This document shows, piece after piece, positions 54,102-63,819 of a DNA stretch of 64,000 bases. The stretch covers positions 99,501 to 163,500 of the forward strand of contig NZ_CP036536.1 in NCBI RefSeq assembly GCF_005222225.1, given 5' to 3'. A program made the position numbers and the translations under genes. Under the pieces are notes generated by a model. The model had not been told where the DNA came from, did no database searches, and saw nothing but the letters and a program-made list of their open reading frames with translations. The DNA comes from Salinimonas lutimaris (GTDB lineage Bacteria; Pseudomonadota; Gammaproteobacteria; Enterobacterales; Alteromonadaceae). Position 1 is the stretch's first letter. Each line of letters opens with the position of its first letter.

Positions 54102-56189
54102 ATGCAGCTGCCGTTACTTGCTGCCACCTTTCTGACACCCACTCGCGAAGCGGTTGTTTTCGGCTTCAAGGGCGTACTGTCGATGGCAATGGCGCTATTT
54201 ATAGCTCTGTATTTTAACCTCGACAAACCCTACTGGGCGGTAGTTTCCGCCGTGTTTCTGCAAATCAGGCCGGAAGGCGGCATGGTCGTGGAAAAAACCG
54301 TCAGCCAAATCAGCGGAACGTTAATTGGCGGTTTGTACGGTGTGCTGGTGCTCAATTTTCTGCATGCAGCGCCGGTACCGGCTATGGGCGCGCTCGCGGT
54401 ATGGCTGGGATTAAACTCGGCGATGTCAGCCATGGTTCGCCGGGTTAACTTTATCTACTTCTTTGCCATGGCCTGCGTCACTCCGGTGATTATCGTGCTG
54501 CTCACCATGGTGCAGCCTGCCAGCGTGACCAGCGAAAGTATCTTTTCTATTGCGCAGGCCCGGGTAACCGAAATCATTGTCGGCGCGCTGTGCGCCATGA
54601 CAATCAGTATGCTGGTTTTACCCCGGCGGGTGAAAACTGCTCTGCAAACACAGGCGCGCACCTCTATCAATCACACGCTCAATTACCTGGTCCTGGAACT
54701 CGACCCGGCAGGCTCGCATGAAGCCCGCCATGAACGCATTGATGCCATACTGGAAATGCTTGCGGCACTGAACGATGATGCCAGCGCGGTTACTTATGAG
54801 GGTCCCTACGGACCGGGCCGGTCTCGTGCGGCAACGGTGATCTCCAATAAAATTCTGTCGCTTATTGCGGTCATCCAGGTGTTTGGACGGTTGCAGCGAA
54901 ACCACCCCCATATACTGTCAGAGCAGCTTAAAGAGTTGCTTGAAGGGCTGCGCAAAGACCTGGCCCGTATCGCTGATTCGCAGGATTACGAGGAATGTTA
55001 CCGGCTTGCTCAGCAGCAGCGTCGCAGTTTGCTAAAAAAGGCATCAGATTTAGACTCTTCTTCGCCGCTGGAAGCCCGGCTGGTGAAAACCGCCCAGGAA
55101 ATGGTGGCCGAGCTGGTGCTGGTTTTGCGCGCTTACAATGCCTTATTTCGTGGTGAGCAGTCGCTGCTAAAAGCACCGCAGCACAGCCCGTACCGGGATC
55201 CCCTGATAGGCCTGGCAACCGGGTTTCGTACTTTTTTAGTGTTTAATGTGGGGGCGTTTCTATGGCTGTATACTGGCTCAACAGCCGCCGTGATGATGAT
55301 GATTCTGCCGGTGATATTTTCTATCATGTTTGCCCGTATGCCCCCGGTAATAGTAAAAACTGCACTCAAACGTATGCTGATTGGCGTGGCGGTAGCGATC
55401 CCCACCGCGGTGTTTTTTGCTCTTAACCTGCTGGCACAGAGCACCGGTGAATATCCGGTGTTGATACTGGTGCTGGCCGGGCCGTATTTTCTGGGGCTGA
55501 TGTTGGTTGCTAATCGCGCCACGCTGCCGTACGGGCTGGGTTTTTGTATTCCGTTTACCATTTTAGTGCGCCCGGCCAATGATATGAGCCAGTCGTTTGC
55601 CATTGATTACACCTTGAGCGCGGCGCTGTCGATTGTGGTGGGCGTCAGTATTCTGTACTGGGTGTTTCGTCTTATCACAGGGCCGGGTGTGCCGACCCTG
55701 CAGCGCCGTTTGCTGGCGGCGACCCGGCGGGATCTCAAGCGTCTGATTAAGCAAAAAGCGCCCCAGCACTGGTTCAACGCCAGGATGGGCGACCGTCTGT
55801 TGCGGCTGGCGAGTTACGATAAGGGGATGGCCAGCGAAGCCCGGGTAGTGACCGATCTGGGACTGACCGGTCTGAACATGGGACATACGTCAATCCGGCT
55901 GCGTAAGCTGGTACAAAGTATGACCGATGAGGACCTCAGTGACAGCCTCAAACGCTGGCAATATGCACTGGCAGATACCTTTACCGATGCCGCCAATGGC
56001 CGGCCGCTGCGCCGGTTTCGTCCGGCCTGTGAAGAGGTACTGGCGCAGCTGCGTAAACATGCCCGGCATGATAATGATCTGAAACTGATTGAAGGGATGT
56101 TTGAACGCTTAACCCTGACACTGGAGCGCACCGCGACCATGGTCCGGGAGCGCCAGCGTGAAATGGTCAAACCGGTGGCTGCGGTGTGA
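54102..56189 (+). CDS. aaeB: FUSC-family inner membrane efflux pump (AaeB-like)
   Basis: The roughly 695-residue protein has two blocks of six transmembrane segments (about residues 10-175 and 375-525) with cytoplasmic domains after each, the AaeB/FUSC layout. The conserved YWAVVSAVFLQIRPEGG follows helix 1. It starts 3 bp after the aaeA stop. Probable cargo is hydroxylated aromatic acids, which would suit the catabolic genes at the left of the window. The usual regulator aaeR is absent. Confidence 0.87.
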   Translation: MQLPLLAATFLTPTREAVVFGFKGVLSMAMALFIALYFNLDKPYWAVVSAVFLQIRPEGGMVVEKTVSQISGTLIGGLYGVLVLNFLHAAPVPAMGALAVWLGLNSAMSAMVRRVNFIYFFAMACVTPVIIVLLTMVQPASVTSESIFSIAQARVTEIIVGALCAMTISMLVLPRRVKTALQTQARTSINHTLNYLVLELDPAGSHEARHERIDAILEMLAALNDDASAVTYEGPYGPGRSRAATVISNKILSLIAVIQVFGRLQRNHPHILSEQLKELLEGLRKDLARIADSQDYEECYRLAQQQRRSLLKKASDLDSSSPLEARLVKTAQEMVAELVLVLRAYNALFRGEQSLLKAPQHSPYRDPLIGLATGFRTFLVFNVGAFLWLYTGSTAAVMMMILPVIFSIMFARMPPVIVKTALKRMLIGVAVAIPTAVFFALNLLAQSTGEYPVLILVLAGPYFLGLMLVANRATLPYGLGFCIPFTILVRPANDMSQSFAIDYTLSAALSIVVGVSILYWVFRLITGPGVPTLQRRLLAATRRDLKRLIKQKAPQHWFNARMGDRLLRLASYDKGMASEARVVTDLGLTGLNMGHTSIRLRKLVQSMTDEDLSDSLKRWQYALADTFTDAANGRPLRRFRPACEEVLAQLRKHARHDNDLKLIEGMFERLTLTLERTATMVRERQREMVKPVAAV

Positions 56190-56260
56190 ACTGACGATGA
56201 TCCCTAATTGTGTTTGTTTAGTTAAAGTTTTAGTACAACTAAACTATGACAGGGACGATA

Positions 56261-56935
56261 ATGGCGCATCTGAAACGCACCTTCACCTATCCGGTACTGG
56301 TTTTACTGGGTTTAATCTTGCTGGCCGATGCCGGTTTTATCTTTGGTCATCTGCTGCATAAATTTGATGTAGTCAGCCACCCGCATTTTTTACTCACCAA
56401 AGATCGCAGTTATTCTGAAGTATTTCAGTACATCAAAGAATTCTGGATTGCCTGCCTGTTTTTACTTGTTGCTCTTCGCACTCACGCGGTAATTTATGTG
56501 GCCTGGGCGCTGATATTTTTATACCTGCTGGCGGATGACTCGCTCGGATTACACGAATCGGTTGGCGCGGGGCTGGTACGTGCGTTTGAGATTCCCCGTG
56601 CATTCGGTTTGCGCGGTCAGGATTTTGGAGAGCTGCTGGTTACTGCTATTGCTGCCGGCATACTTTTTACGTTTTTATTTATCGCTTACTATTTTGCGAG
56701 TCAGAGCGCCCGTCAGCACACTCACTATCTGCTGGCTTTGGTCGCCGGAATCGGTTTTTTCGGGGTTGTGGTAGATATGCTGCATCAGATGGTGCCCTGG
56801 GGCAAAAGCCTGTTCGGACTGATTGAAGATGGTGGTGAAATGGTGATGATGAGTCTGGTCGTGGCTTACTGCCTTGCACTGGCTTTTCGCTGCGCGCCAG
56901 CCGGAGCGAAAAACGCCCAGCCGGCCACAGCCTAG
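56261..56935 (+). CDS. Integral membrane protein of unknown function
   Basis: The 224-residue protein has six or so hydrophobic segments, with polar loops containing DDSLGLHESVG and LIEDGGEMVMM. ATG 56261 follows AGGGA at 6-7 bp and is preferred to the ATG at 56246. No family is recognised. A TTTAGTT/AACTAAA inverted repeat (56217-56223 / 56237-56243) lies just before it. It is convergent with the gluconate permease gene. Confidence 0.65.
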   Translation: MAHLKRTFTYPVLVLLGLILLADAGFIFGHLLHKFDVVSHPHFLLTKDRSYSEVFQYIKEFWIACLFLLVALRTHAVIYVAWALIFLYLLADDSLGLHESVGAGLVRAFEIPRAFGLRGQDFGELLVTAIAAGILFTFLFIAYYFASQSARQHTHYLLALVAGIGFFGVVVDMLHQMVPWGKSLFGLIEDGGEMVMMSLVVAYCLALAFRCAPAGAKNAQPATA

Positions 56936-56944
56936 CCACAGTTG

Positions 56945-58318
56945 CTAAAATACCACCGATAAACCGGCTGCCAGTAAAAAGGCAATACTGCCTAACAGGG
57001 TTTCCATGACAGTCCATGTTTTTAATGTGGTTTTTTCATCCATGCCCAGTAACCGGGACACCAGCCAGAAACCGGAATCGTTAAAGTGTGATAACACGGT
57101 GGCCCCTCCGGCAATGGCAATGACAATAAAGCACAGATCCAGCTCAGACAACCCGCTGGTGGCGCTGACTACCGGAGCCATGAGCGAGGCGGTGGTTGTC
57201 AGGGCTACGGTGGCTGAGCCTTGCGCCACGCGCAGACAGGTTGAGATAACAAATGCCGCGACAATCACTGGCATACCGGAGGCCGAAAGCAAGTCGGCCA
57301 GTGCATCGCCAATGCCGCTGCTACGCAGCACCCCACCAAACATTCCTCCGGCACCGGTTACCAGAATCACGGCACATATCGGAGCTAATGAGTCAGTACA
57401 CAGCTTTTCCATATTGGCTTTGCCAAAGCGGTGGGTAAATAACGCCAGGCACAGTAACAAGGTCAGCAGCAGGGCAACCGGTGTGTTGCCCAACATGCGC
57501 AGGGTATCCACCCAGGCCAGATCATCGGCAATATAACCGGCGACCTGCAAACTGTTTAATCCGGTATCCAGAAATATCAGGCATACCGGTACCAGCAACA
57601 CGGTCATAACAGTGGTAAAAGAGGGCGGATTGGACACCTTTTCATCATTTTTCGACTGATACAGCTCTGGCACGGGGATAACAAATTTGTTGCCAGCATA
57701 GCGGCTGTACAGATACGCGCCCAGATACCAGGTAATGACTGCCAGTGGCAGACCCGTAACCAGTAGCAGGCCGATATCCGCGCCAAGCAGATCAGAGGCG
57801 GCAACCGGGCCGGGGTGGGGCGGCACAAAGGCATGCATCACTGCAAAGGCACCGGCAACCGGCAGGGCAAAATGCAGTACTGAACCATTTACCTTGCGGG
57901 CTACGCTAAGCAAAATCGGCATCAGCACAATCAAACCGGCATCAAAAAAGATCGGAAAACCAAACATCAGTGAGGCGACACCAAGCGCAAATGGCGCTCG
58001 CTGTTCCCCAAAGCGGTTAATAAGCGTGTCGGCCAGCACTCGCGCGCCGCCGGTTTCTTCCAGGATTTTTCCTATCATACTACCCAGCCCCACCAGCAGG
58101 GCCACCGCGGCCAGGGTTGAACCAAACCCGGACATCATCACCGGCACAACTTTGTCGGTGGTAATGCCGGTTACCAGCGCAGTTAGCAGACTCACCAGAG
58201 TCAGGGCCGCGAAGGCATGCACCTTAAAGCGGATGATTAATATCATCAGCACTACAATAGCGCCGGCTCCGGTAGCCAGCAAGAACGCAGGGTCAGCAGC
58301 GTGAGTCACAGAATCCAT
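56945..58318 (-). CDS. Gluconate permease, GntP family
   Basis: The 457-residue protein has about 12-14 transmembrane segments and the conserved GSMIGKILEETGGA and FGFPIFFDAGLIVLMPI segments of GntP/GntT transporters, which import gluconate with protons. It is divergent from gluconokinase across a region holding two GntR-type operators. Which GntP paralogue it corresponds to cannot be said. Confidence 0.88.
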   Translation of the reverse strand: MDSVTHAADPAFLLATGAGAIVVLMILIIRFKVHAFAALTLVSLLTALVTGITTDKVVPVMMSGFGSTLAAVALLVGLGSMIGKILEETGGARVLADTLINRFGEQRAPFALGVASLMFGFPIFFDAGLIVLMPILLSVARKVNGSVLHFALPVAGAFAVMHAFVPPHPGPVAASDLLGADIGLLLVTGLPLAVITWYLGAYLYSRYAGNKFVIPVPELYQSKNDEKVSNPPSFTTVMTVLLVPVCLIFLDTGLNSLQVAGYIADDLAWVDTLRMLGNTPVALLLTLLLCLALFTHRFGKANMEKLCTDSLAPICAVILVTGAGGMFGGVLRSSGIGDALADLLSASGMPVIVAAFVISTCLRVAQGSATVALTTTASLMAPVVSATSGLSELDLCFIVIAIAGGATVLSHFNDSGFWLVSRLLGMDEKTTLKTWTVMETLLGSIAFLLAAGLSVVF

Positions 58319-58359
58319 AGATTGTCCTGTTTAAAATAATATTATTCACAATTAGTTTA

Positions 58360-58387
58360 GTTACCGGTAACATGTTACCGATAACAT
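58360..58387. promoter_or_regulatory. Two GntR operators between permease and kinase genes
   Basis: GTTACCGGTAAC (58360-58371) and ATGTTACCGATAACAT (58372-58387) lie back to back. They match the LacI-family GntR consensus ATGTTA-N4-TAACAT, and a third copy precedes the gntR gene itself. One site pair can control both divergent genes. Confidence 0.85.
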
Positions 58388-58454
58388 TTCTCACGTAAAC
58401 AATTTTTTAACAGCCTAACCCAAAATTCATAGGTTTGGCCGAAAAGGGGCAGAT

Positions 58455-58964
58455 ATGGCAGCGACAAGTATCATTGTGATGGGCGTCAGCGGGTCGGGCA
58501 AAAGCACGATTGGCGCTGAGCTGGCCCGGGCACTGAAGATAAAATTTATTGATGGCGACGATCTGCACCCGCGAGCCAATATTGAAAAAATGGCTGCAGG
58601 ACATCCGTTAAACGATGACGACCGGGCGCCCTGGCTACAGCGTATTAATGATGCTGCATTCAGTTTTACTCATAAACAGGAAGGCGGTGTGATTGTGTGC
58701 TCTGCACTCAAAAAAGCCTATCGTGATGCTATCCGGCGGGATAATCAGAATCTGGTGTTTGTTTTTCTGGATGGAGACGAGGCAATGATCGGCGAGCGCA
58801 TGCGCCAGCGCAAAGGCCACTTTATGAAGCCCGGTATGCTGGATAGCCAGTTTGCCGCCTTGCAACGCCCGACCGAAGAGGAAACCGATGTTCTGACTAT
58901 TTCGATTGCCCCGCCGGTGGAAGAAGTCGTCAGTAATATTGGTCAGGCGCTAGCCGAATCCTAG
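58455..58964 (+). CDS. gntK: Gluconokinase
   Basis: The 169-residue kinase has the P-loop GVSGSGKST at residues 11-19 and the family segments DGDDLHPRANIEKM and CSALKKAYRD. It phosphorylates gluconate to 6-phosphogluconate. It overlaps the end of the convergent gntR gene by 4 bp and is divergent from the permease. Confidence 0.93.
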   Translation: MAATSIIVMGVSGSGKSTIGAELARALKIKFIDGDDLHPRANIEKMAAGHPLNDDDRAPWLQRINDAAFSFTHKQEGGVIVCSALKKAYRDAIRRDNQNLVFVFLDGDEAMIGERMRQRKGHFMKPGMLDSQFAALQRPTEEETDVLTISIAPPVEEVVSNIGQALAES

Positions 58965-59959
58965 CCCGTCATGCCATGAGTAAAGCTGAAACCAACATCA
59001 TGGTGCTGTCTGGCCGGCCGAACACCGTTAATCGCCTCTAACAGGTAGCGGGCACTGATTTGACCGATTTCGAACCGGGGCGTGATAATGCTGGTGAGCA
59101 TCGGCGTCACGGCTTGTCCGATATCCAGTCCATTGTAACCAATAATTTTCATTTGTTGGGGAATCGCAATGCCCTGCTCGTGGCACCAGAAGATGACACC
59201 GACCGCCAGGTCGTCGTTGGTGCACAGCACACCGTCAGTCGCCGGGTAGTCGCGCAGCGCTGACTCAATCAGCTGACGACCGGCCGAAAAATTAGATGCC
59301 TCAGTGGTTTTGACCGTCACCGGCTGCCGGTCCGCTTCAAGCATCGCCTGCGCATAGCCTGCCTGGCGCAGCAGGGTACGGGTATCCATGCGGGCGGCCA
59401 GATACACCGGAGCCCGACAGCCTTGCTCAAGCAACCGCCGGGTGGCTTGCCGCGCTGCCTGCTGATGGTCCAGCCCCACCGCCATATCCAGTGGCAAGGC
59501 AGGTAGTTCCATGGCCTCTACCACCGGAATGCCGGCCTGTTTGAGCATCTGGCGGGTTTTATTGGTATGCCGGGTTTCTGTCAGAATCAGCCCATCTACC
59601 TGATAGGACAGGAGTGCCGCGATTTTATCCTGCTCCTCGTATTCATCATAACTGGTATGGGCCAGCAGAGTGTCGTACCCGCATTCACGGGTCACAGACT
59701 CCACGCCCTGTACCAATGCCGAAAACACCTGATTGGATAATGACGGAATCACAATGCCGATGGCTTTGCTTGATGCCCGGGAAAGCATGGACGGCGCCCG
59801 GTTCTGAATATATCCCAGTGTATCAATGGCGGCCTGGATGCGGGTGCCGGTTTGAGCTGCCACAGCATCAGGCTGACGCAGGTAACGGGACACGGTCATT
59901 TTGGTTATGCCAACAGCATCTGCAATATCCTGCAGTGTGACACGTCTGGGTTTACTCAT
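58961..59959 (-). CDS. gntR: LacI-family gluconate repressor GntR
   Basis: The N-terminal LacI helix-turn-helix is VTLQDIADAVGITKMTVSRY, followed by a periplasmic-binding-protein-like effector domain. The 332-residue length is typical. It lies next to gntK and the permease, and GntR-type operators are found before it and in the permease/kinase gap, so repression relieved by gluconate is likely. Confidence 0.88.
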   Translation of the reverse strand: MSKPRRVTLQDIADAVGITKMTVSRYLRQPDAVAAQTGTRIQAAIDTLGYIQNRAPSMLSRASSKAIGIVIPSLSNQVFSALVQGVESVTRECGYDTLLAHTSYDEYEEQDKIAALLSYQVDGLILTETRHTNKTRQMLKQAGIPVVEAMELPALPLDMAVGLDHQQAARQATRRLLEQGCRAPVYLAARMDTRTLLRQAGYAQAMLEADRQPVTVKTTEASNFSAGRQLIESALRDYPATDGVLCTNDDLAVGVIFWCHEQGIAIPQQMKIIGYNGLDIGQAVTPMLTSIITPRFEIGQISARYLLEAINGVRPARQHHDVGFSFTHGMTG

Positions 59960-59980
59960 ACACCTGATGCTTTGTTAAAA

Positions 59981-59996
59981 ATGTTACCTGTAACAT
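59981..59996 (-). promoter_or_regulatory. GntR operator upstream of gntR
   Basis: ATGTTACCTGTAACAT lies 22 bp before the gntR start codon and matches the two sites in the permease/kinase gap, indicating autoregulation. Confidence 0.82.
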
Positions 59997-60034
59997 TATG
60001 CCTGAATCAGCGCAGCATATCAGCCACTCAGGCA

Positions 60035-61489
60035 TTACAAATTGCGCATCAGTGACGAGTAAAATAAGACGGCATTTTCCATATTTTCAACCGTAATACG
60101 TTCGTTTACACCGTGAAACCCTTCCAGATCGTCATTATTTATCACCATCGGGTTAAAGCGGTAGGCATCTGTGATGGTCGCATAATGATGACTGTCGGTT
60201 GCCGCGATGGTCAGCCCCGGGGTAATAATGCTATCCGGGTATACCCGGGCAGCGGCCTGACTTAACAGCGTAAAGGCCTGATTGTTATCCGGTGCCACAG
60301 GCGAAGGCTCAAAGCCTTCATCCACGGTCACATCAATGGTGTTGTCGTCGACTACCTGCCTTACCCAGCTAAGAACAGTATCTACGGAATCTCTGGGGTG
60401 CAGACGAAAGTTAATTTTGGCGGTGGCAGTATCCGGCAATACATTGGCTTTAATACTGCCGCTAAGCATGGTCGGCGCGGTGGTGGTGCGCAGCATGGCA
60501 TTGCCACTGGCCGACTGTCCTACCACCTGCTCAATCACCGGCCCGAATAGCCAGGTATTGGCAAACAGCAGGCGTTTTGTGAAATCCATGTGTTTGGCAA
60601 TATTGCTGTACATGGTGGCTGTTACACCTTGCATGCCGCCGGGTAACGGAGCATCCTGCACCCGGGTAATGGCTCTGGCCAGCGTGCTGACGGCGGTATC
60701 CTTTGGCGGCATGGAGCTGTGACCGCCCTGGCCATGGGCGGTCAGGGTCAGGGTTAAAAATCCTTTTTCTGCCACATTGATACTGGCAATCGGTTTATCC
60801 ATGCCCGGCACCAGCCCATCCAGTACAAATGAGCCTTCATCAAGCGACCAGGCCAGCCTGATGTGCTGGTCGGCAAACCACTGGGTTACCGCTTTGGCCC
60901 CCAGCTCACTGCCAGATTCCTCATCGTGGGTCAGCGCCACATAAATATCCCGGCTGGGGGTAAAGCCGGCGGCCATGGCGGTTTCCATAGATTCCATTAA
61001 CGCCACCACGGCGCTTTTGTCATCCAGCGCACCGCGCCCCCAGATCACACCATTTTCCACTACCCCGGCAAACGGGGGATGGGTCCAGTTTTGCCGCGTT
61101 TGCGGGTTGACCGGTACCACATCATAGTGGGCTGAAAACAGCACCGGCGCACCCGCGCTGTCTTTGCCCGGCCAGCGATACAGGCGGGTATACTGATTAA
61201 TCGGGGTCAGTTCAGCCTGGCGGTGCACCTGCGGATAGGTGGCTTCCAGCCAGCGTATAAACTCATCAAACGCAGCGGTATCGGCATTAGCCGGATCTTC
61301 ATGGGACAGGGTTTTAAAGCGAATCGCCTGCGACAGATGCTTAACCACGTTAGCGGTATCAGGCCGCTGAGTCAGTGGTGTGGTGTCTGCCGGTACCGGT
61401 TCAGCCGTAAACATGACGGTTCGGCCAATGACCACCGCCACTAATAAAAGCAGTGCCAGCAGCACTGTCAGCCCGATACGTCTGGCCAT
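60035..61489 (-). CDS. M20-family metallopeptidase (carboxypeptidase PM20D1-like)
   Basis: The 484-residue protein has an N-terminal membrane anchor (LTVLLALLLLVAVVIG) and the di-zinc residues in SAHYDVVPV, GRGALDDKS and HDEESGSE. The anchor places the catalytic domain in the periplasm. AAGGA precedes ATG 61489; a TTG 6 bp earlier is less likely. Family members hydrolyse peptides or N-acyl amino acids. It is divergent from the MFS gene at 61623. Confidence 0.85.
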   Translation of the reverse strand: MARRIGLTVLLALLLLVAVVIGRTVMFTAEPVPADTTPLTQRPDTANVVKHLSQAIRFKTLSHEDPANADTAAFDEFIRWLEATYPQVHRQAELTPINQYTRLYRWPGKDSAGAPVLFSAHYDVVPVNPQTRQNWTHPPFAGVVENGVIWGRGALDDKSAVVALMESMETAMAAGFTPSRDIYVALTHDEESGSELGAKAVTQWFADQHIRLAWSLDEGSFVLDGLVPGMDKPIASINVAEKGFLTLTLTAHGQGGHSSMPPKDTAVSTLARAITRVQDAPLPGGMQGVTATMYSNIAKHMDFTKRLLFANTWLFGPVIEQVVGQSASGNAMLRTTTAPTMLSGSIKANVLPDTATAKINFRLHPRDSVDTVLSWVRQVVDDNTIDVTVDEGFEPSPVAPDNNQAFTLLSQAAARVYPDSIITPGLTIAATDSHHYATITDAYRFNPMVINNDDLEGFHGVNERITVENMENAVLFYSSLMRNL

Positions 61490-61622
61490 ATACAATCCTT
61501 TTTTGAGTTAACCGGTGAAGCCTTTAAACCGGCGTTTCGGTGGTAACGAATTTTTTTCATTTTGCCTGTGGGCACTATACACTGCAAAACATCTATCCAG
61601 AAAGTCGCCTTCTGTAATAACA

Positions 61623-62786
61623 ATGACATCGACACCGGCTGTACCTTACCTGCGCTTATGTTTTTATTATTTTGCCACCTGCGGACTGTACGGAGCGATG
61701 CTGCCTTACTGGATGCTGTGGATGCGCCACCATGGGTATTCAGCCGTAGAGATTGGCTGGGTAACCTCGGCGCAAGTGCTGATGACTATTGCCGGTAGTT
61801 ATTTCTGGGGCATGCTCAGTGATAAAACTGGTCAGCCCATGCGGATTGTCAAAACTGCGCTGAGTCTATCGGTATTATTGTTCAGCGCTATTTATCTGGT
61901 GCAGGACAGCTACGCCGGTATTTTGCTGGTTATGGCCGGCAGCAGTTTTTTCTGGCAGGGGGTATTTGCCCAGTTTGAGCTGGTCACCCTGCGTCATCTG
62001 GCTGAGCAGTCATCCCGCTACAGCCTGATTCGGCTAACCGGCTCTGCCGGGTTTGTGTTGTGTGTCTGGGGAATCGGACAGCTGCTCAGTGTGTTTCACA
62101 TTACCCTGCTTCCCACCCTGATTCTGATTGTCATGGCTACCTTGTGGCTGGCAGGTATGCTTAATCAGGGCGGTGCACGACCACAAAGTCAGACAAGCTC
62201 GGTGCCGGTCTGGCCTATGCTCCGACAGCCGGCCATACTGGTGATGGTGGTGCTGTTTTTTTTGTCCAACGCCAGTCATGGCAGTTACTACGGCTTTTTC
62301 AGTTTGTATCTGGAAGAGCACGGTTTTGCCGAAGACACGATCGGGAATCTGTGGTCAGTGGCGGTTATCTTTGAACTGTTACTGTTTGCAGCTCTGCCCT
62401 GGGTGCTAAAGCGGGTTTCTATCAATATTATTTTGCTTATCAGTCTGGCACTGACCGCGGTGCGCTGGGCGGTAATGAGTACCAATCCGGATGACCTGTG
62501 GGTGCTGGCTGGCCTGCAGGTCATGCATGGCTTTTCGTTTAGCTGGGTGCACAGCATTGCCATTATGCTATTTAAACAGTTTTTTACCGGTGACACCGAA
62601 GGGCGTGGTCAGGCTCTGTATGGCGGCATTTGTGTTGCAGGCGGCCAGGCCACCGGGATTGCCTGCGCTGGCTGGTTGTGGCATTTAGGTTCAGGGGTTA
62701 CCTTTGGAATCTCGGCGGTGGTGGCCCTGGCCGCTACCGTGTTGGCGCTGTGGGTGGTCTGCAAGCAGCGCCAGGCCGCCGTGTAG
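61623..62786 (+). CDS. MFS transporter of the HcaT/phenylpropionate-like group
   Basis: The 387-residue protein has 12 predicted helices and the start LRLCFYYFATCGLYGAMLPY, with GWVTSAQVLM in helix 2, as in the HcaT/LacY-related MFS_1_like family. The start is uncertain: no strong ribosome-binding site is seen at 61623, and an upstream ATG at 61515 would add 36 polar residues. Its substrate may be an aromatic acid or a sugar. It is convergent with the LacI-family gene at 62791. Confidence 0.78.
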   Translation: MTSTPAVPYLRLCFYYFATCGLYGAMLPYWMLWMRHHGYSAVEIGWVTSAQVLMTIAGSYFWGMLSDKTGQPMRIVKTALSLSVLLFSAIYLVQDSYAGILLVMAGSSFFWQGVFAQFELVTLRHLAEQSSRYSLIRLTGSAGFVLCVWGIGQLLSVFHITLLPTLILIVMATLWLAGMLNQGGARPQSQTSSVPVWPMLRQPAILVMVVLFFLSNASHGSYYGFFSLYLEEHGFAEDTIGNLWSVAVIFELLLFAALPWVLKRVSINIILLISLALTAVRWAVMSTNPDDLWVLAGLQVMHGFSFSWVHSIAIMLFKQFFTGDTEGRGQALYGGICVAGGQATGIACAGWLWHLGSGVTFGISAVVALAATVLALWVVCKQRQAAV

Positions 62787-62790
62787 CGGC

Positions 62791-63819
62791 TTAACGTGGG
62801 GCGGTACTCTGGCGAATAATCAGCGTGTGCGGCAGCAGGTGTGTGCGGCTCTGTGGCGGAGAGCCTTCAATAATGTCCAGGAGCAGCTGGGCGCAGCGTT
62901 CACCAATCAGGGCCAGTGGCTGGGCCACCGTGGTCAGGGGCGGAGCCAGATATGCGCCCAGTTCAATACCATCCACACTCACTACCGACACATCATCGGG
63001 CACCTGATAGCCCAGCTCCCGTAATGCATGTAACGCACCAATGGCCGCCAGATCACCAAAACAGAAAATAGCGGTAGGGCGCTGCTTGCGTTGCATCAGT
63101 GCCTTTACACCGGCCACCCCAGATTCGGTCGAATAGTCACCATGGTAAATCTGATGGGCAGCTACCGCTAAACCGTGCTTTTGCATAGCCTGATAAAATC
63201 CCTGCAAGCGTCGTTCACTGCTGTTCAGCTCTGCCGGGCCGGCCAGTGCTGCAATGTGTGTGTGACCCAGTGCAATCAGATGTTCAGTTGCTTCCTGGCC
63301 AATCGCAAAATTATCCACGCCGACTTTGACCACATTGTCGTTATCACATAATTCGGAAGCATTGATAATCGGCGGCAGTTTATCATCTGGCACTGACACA
63401 GGAATACGGGCAGAGTTGGTGATAATACCGTCAACCTGGCGCGAGTGCAGTAAGTCAGCAAAGCTTTTTTCCAGGGCCGGATTGTCCTGGGTATCGTTCA
63501 AAATAACCGAGTAACCCCGCTGCATGGCGGTTTGCTCAATACTGCGTACTACCGGAGCAAAATACGGATTGGTAATATCCGGCAGCATCACGGCAATATT
63601 TCGTGAGCGTCCCTGCCGCAGGCTGGACGCAATTTTATTGGGCGCATAGCCCATCTCGGCTACCACTGCCAGGACTCTGTCTCTGGTTTTAAGCGATACC
63701 CGGCCCGGGTTGTTCAGTACTCTGGAGACAGTGGCTTTACTCACACCGGCCTGAGCGGCGATATCCTGCATCGCAATGGCGTCCGCGCTGTGTTTCATCA
63801 TTTTCCATTTTTTCTGCAT
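62791..63819 (-). CDS. LacI-family transcriptional regulator (CytR-like)
   Basis: The helix-turn-helix AMQDIAAQAGVSKATVSRVL is followed by a full sugar-binding-type effector domain, 342 residues in total. Several starts are possible (63819, 63801, 63798); none has a strong ribosome-binding site. The domain resembles CytR/PurR relatives by eye. Its targets probably include genes beyond the right edge. Confidence 0.82.
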   Translation of the reverse strand: MQKKWKMMKHSADAIAMQDIAAQAGVSKATVSRVLNNPGRVSLKTRDRVLAVVAEMGYAPNKIASSLRQGRSRNIAVMLPDITNPYFAPVVRSIEQTAMQRGYSVILNDTQDNPALEKSFADLLHSRQVDGIITNSARIPVSVPDDKLPPIINASELCDNDNVVKVGVDNFAIGQEATEHLIALGHTHIAALAGPAELNSSERRLQGFYQAMQKHGLAVAAHQIYHGDYSTESGVAGVKALMQRKQRPTAIFCFGDLAAIGALHALRELGYQVPDDVSVVSVDGIELGAYLAPPLTTVAQPLALIGERCAQLLLDIIEGSPPQSRTHLLPHTLIIRQSTAPR

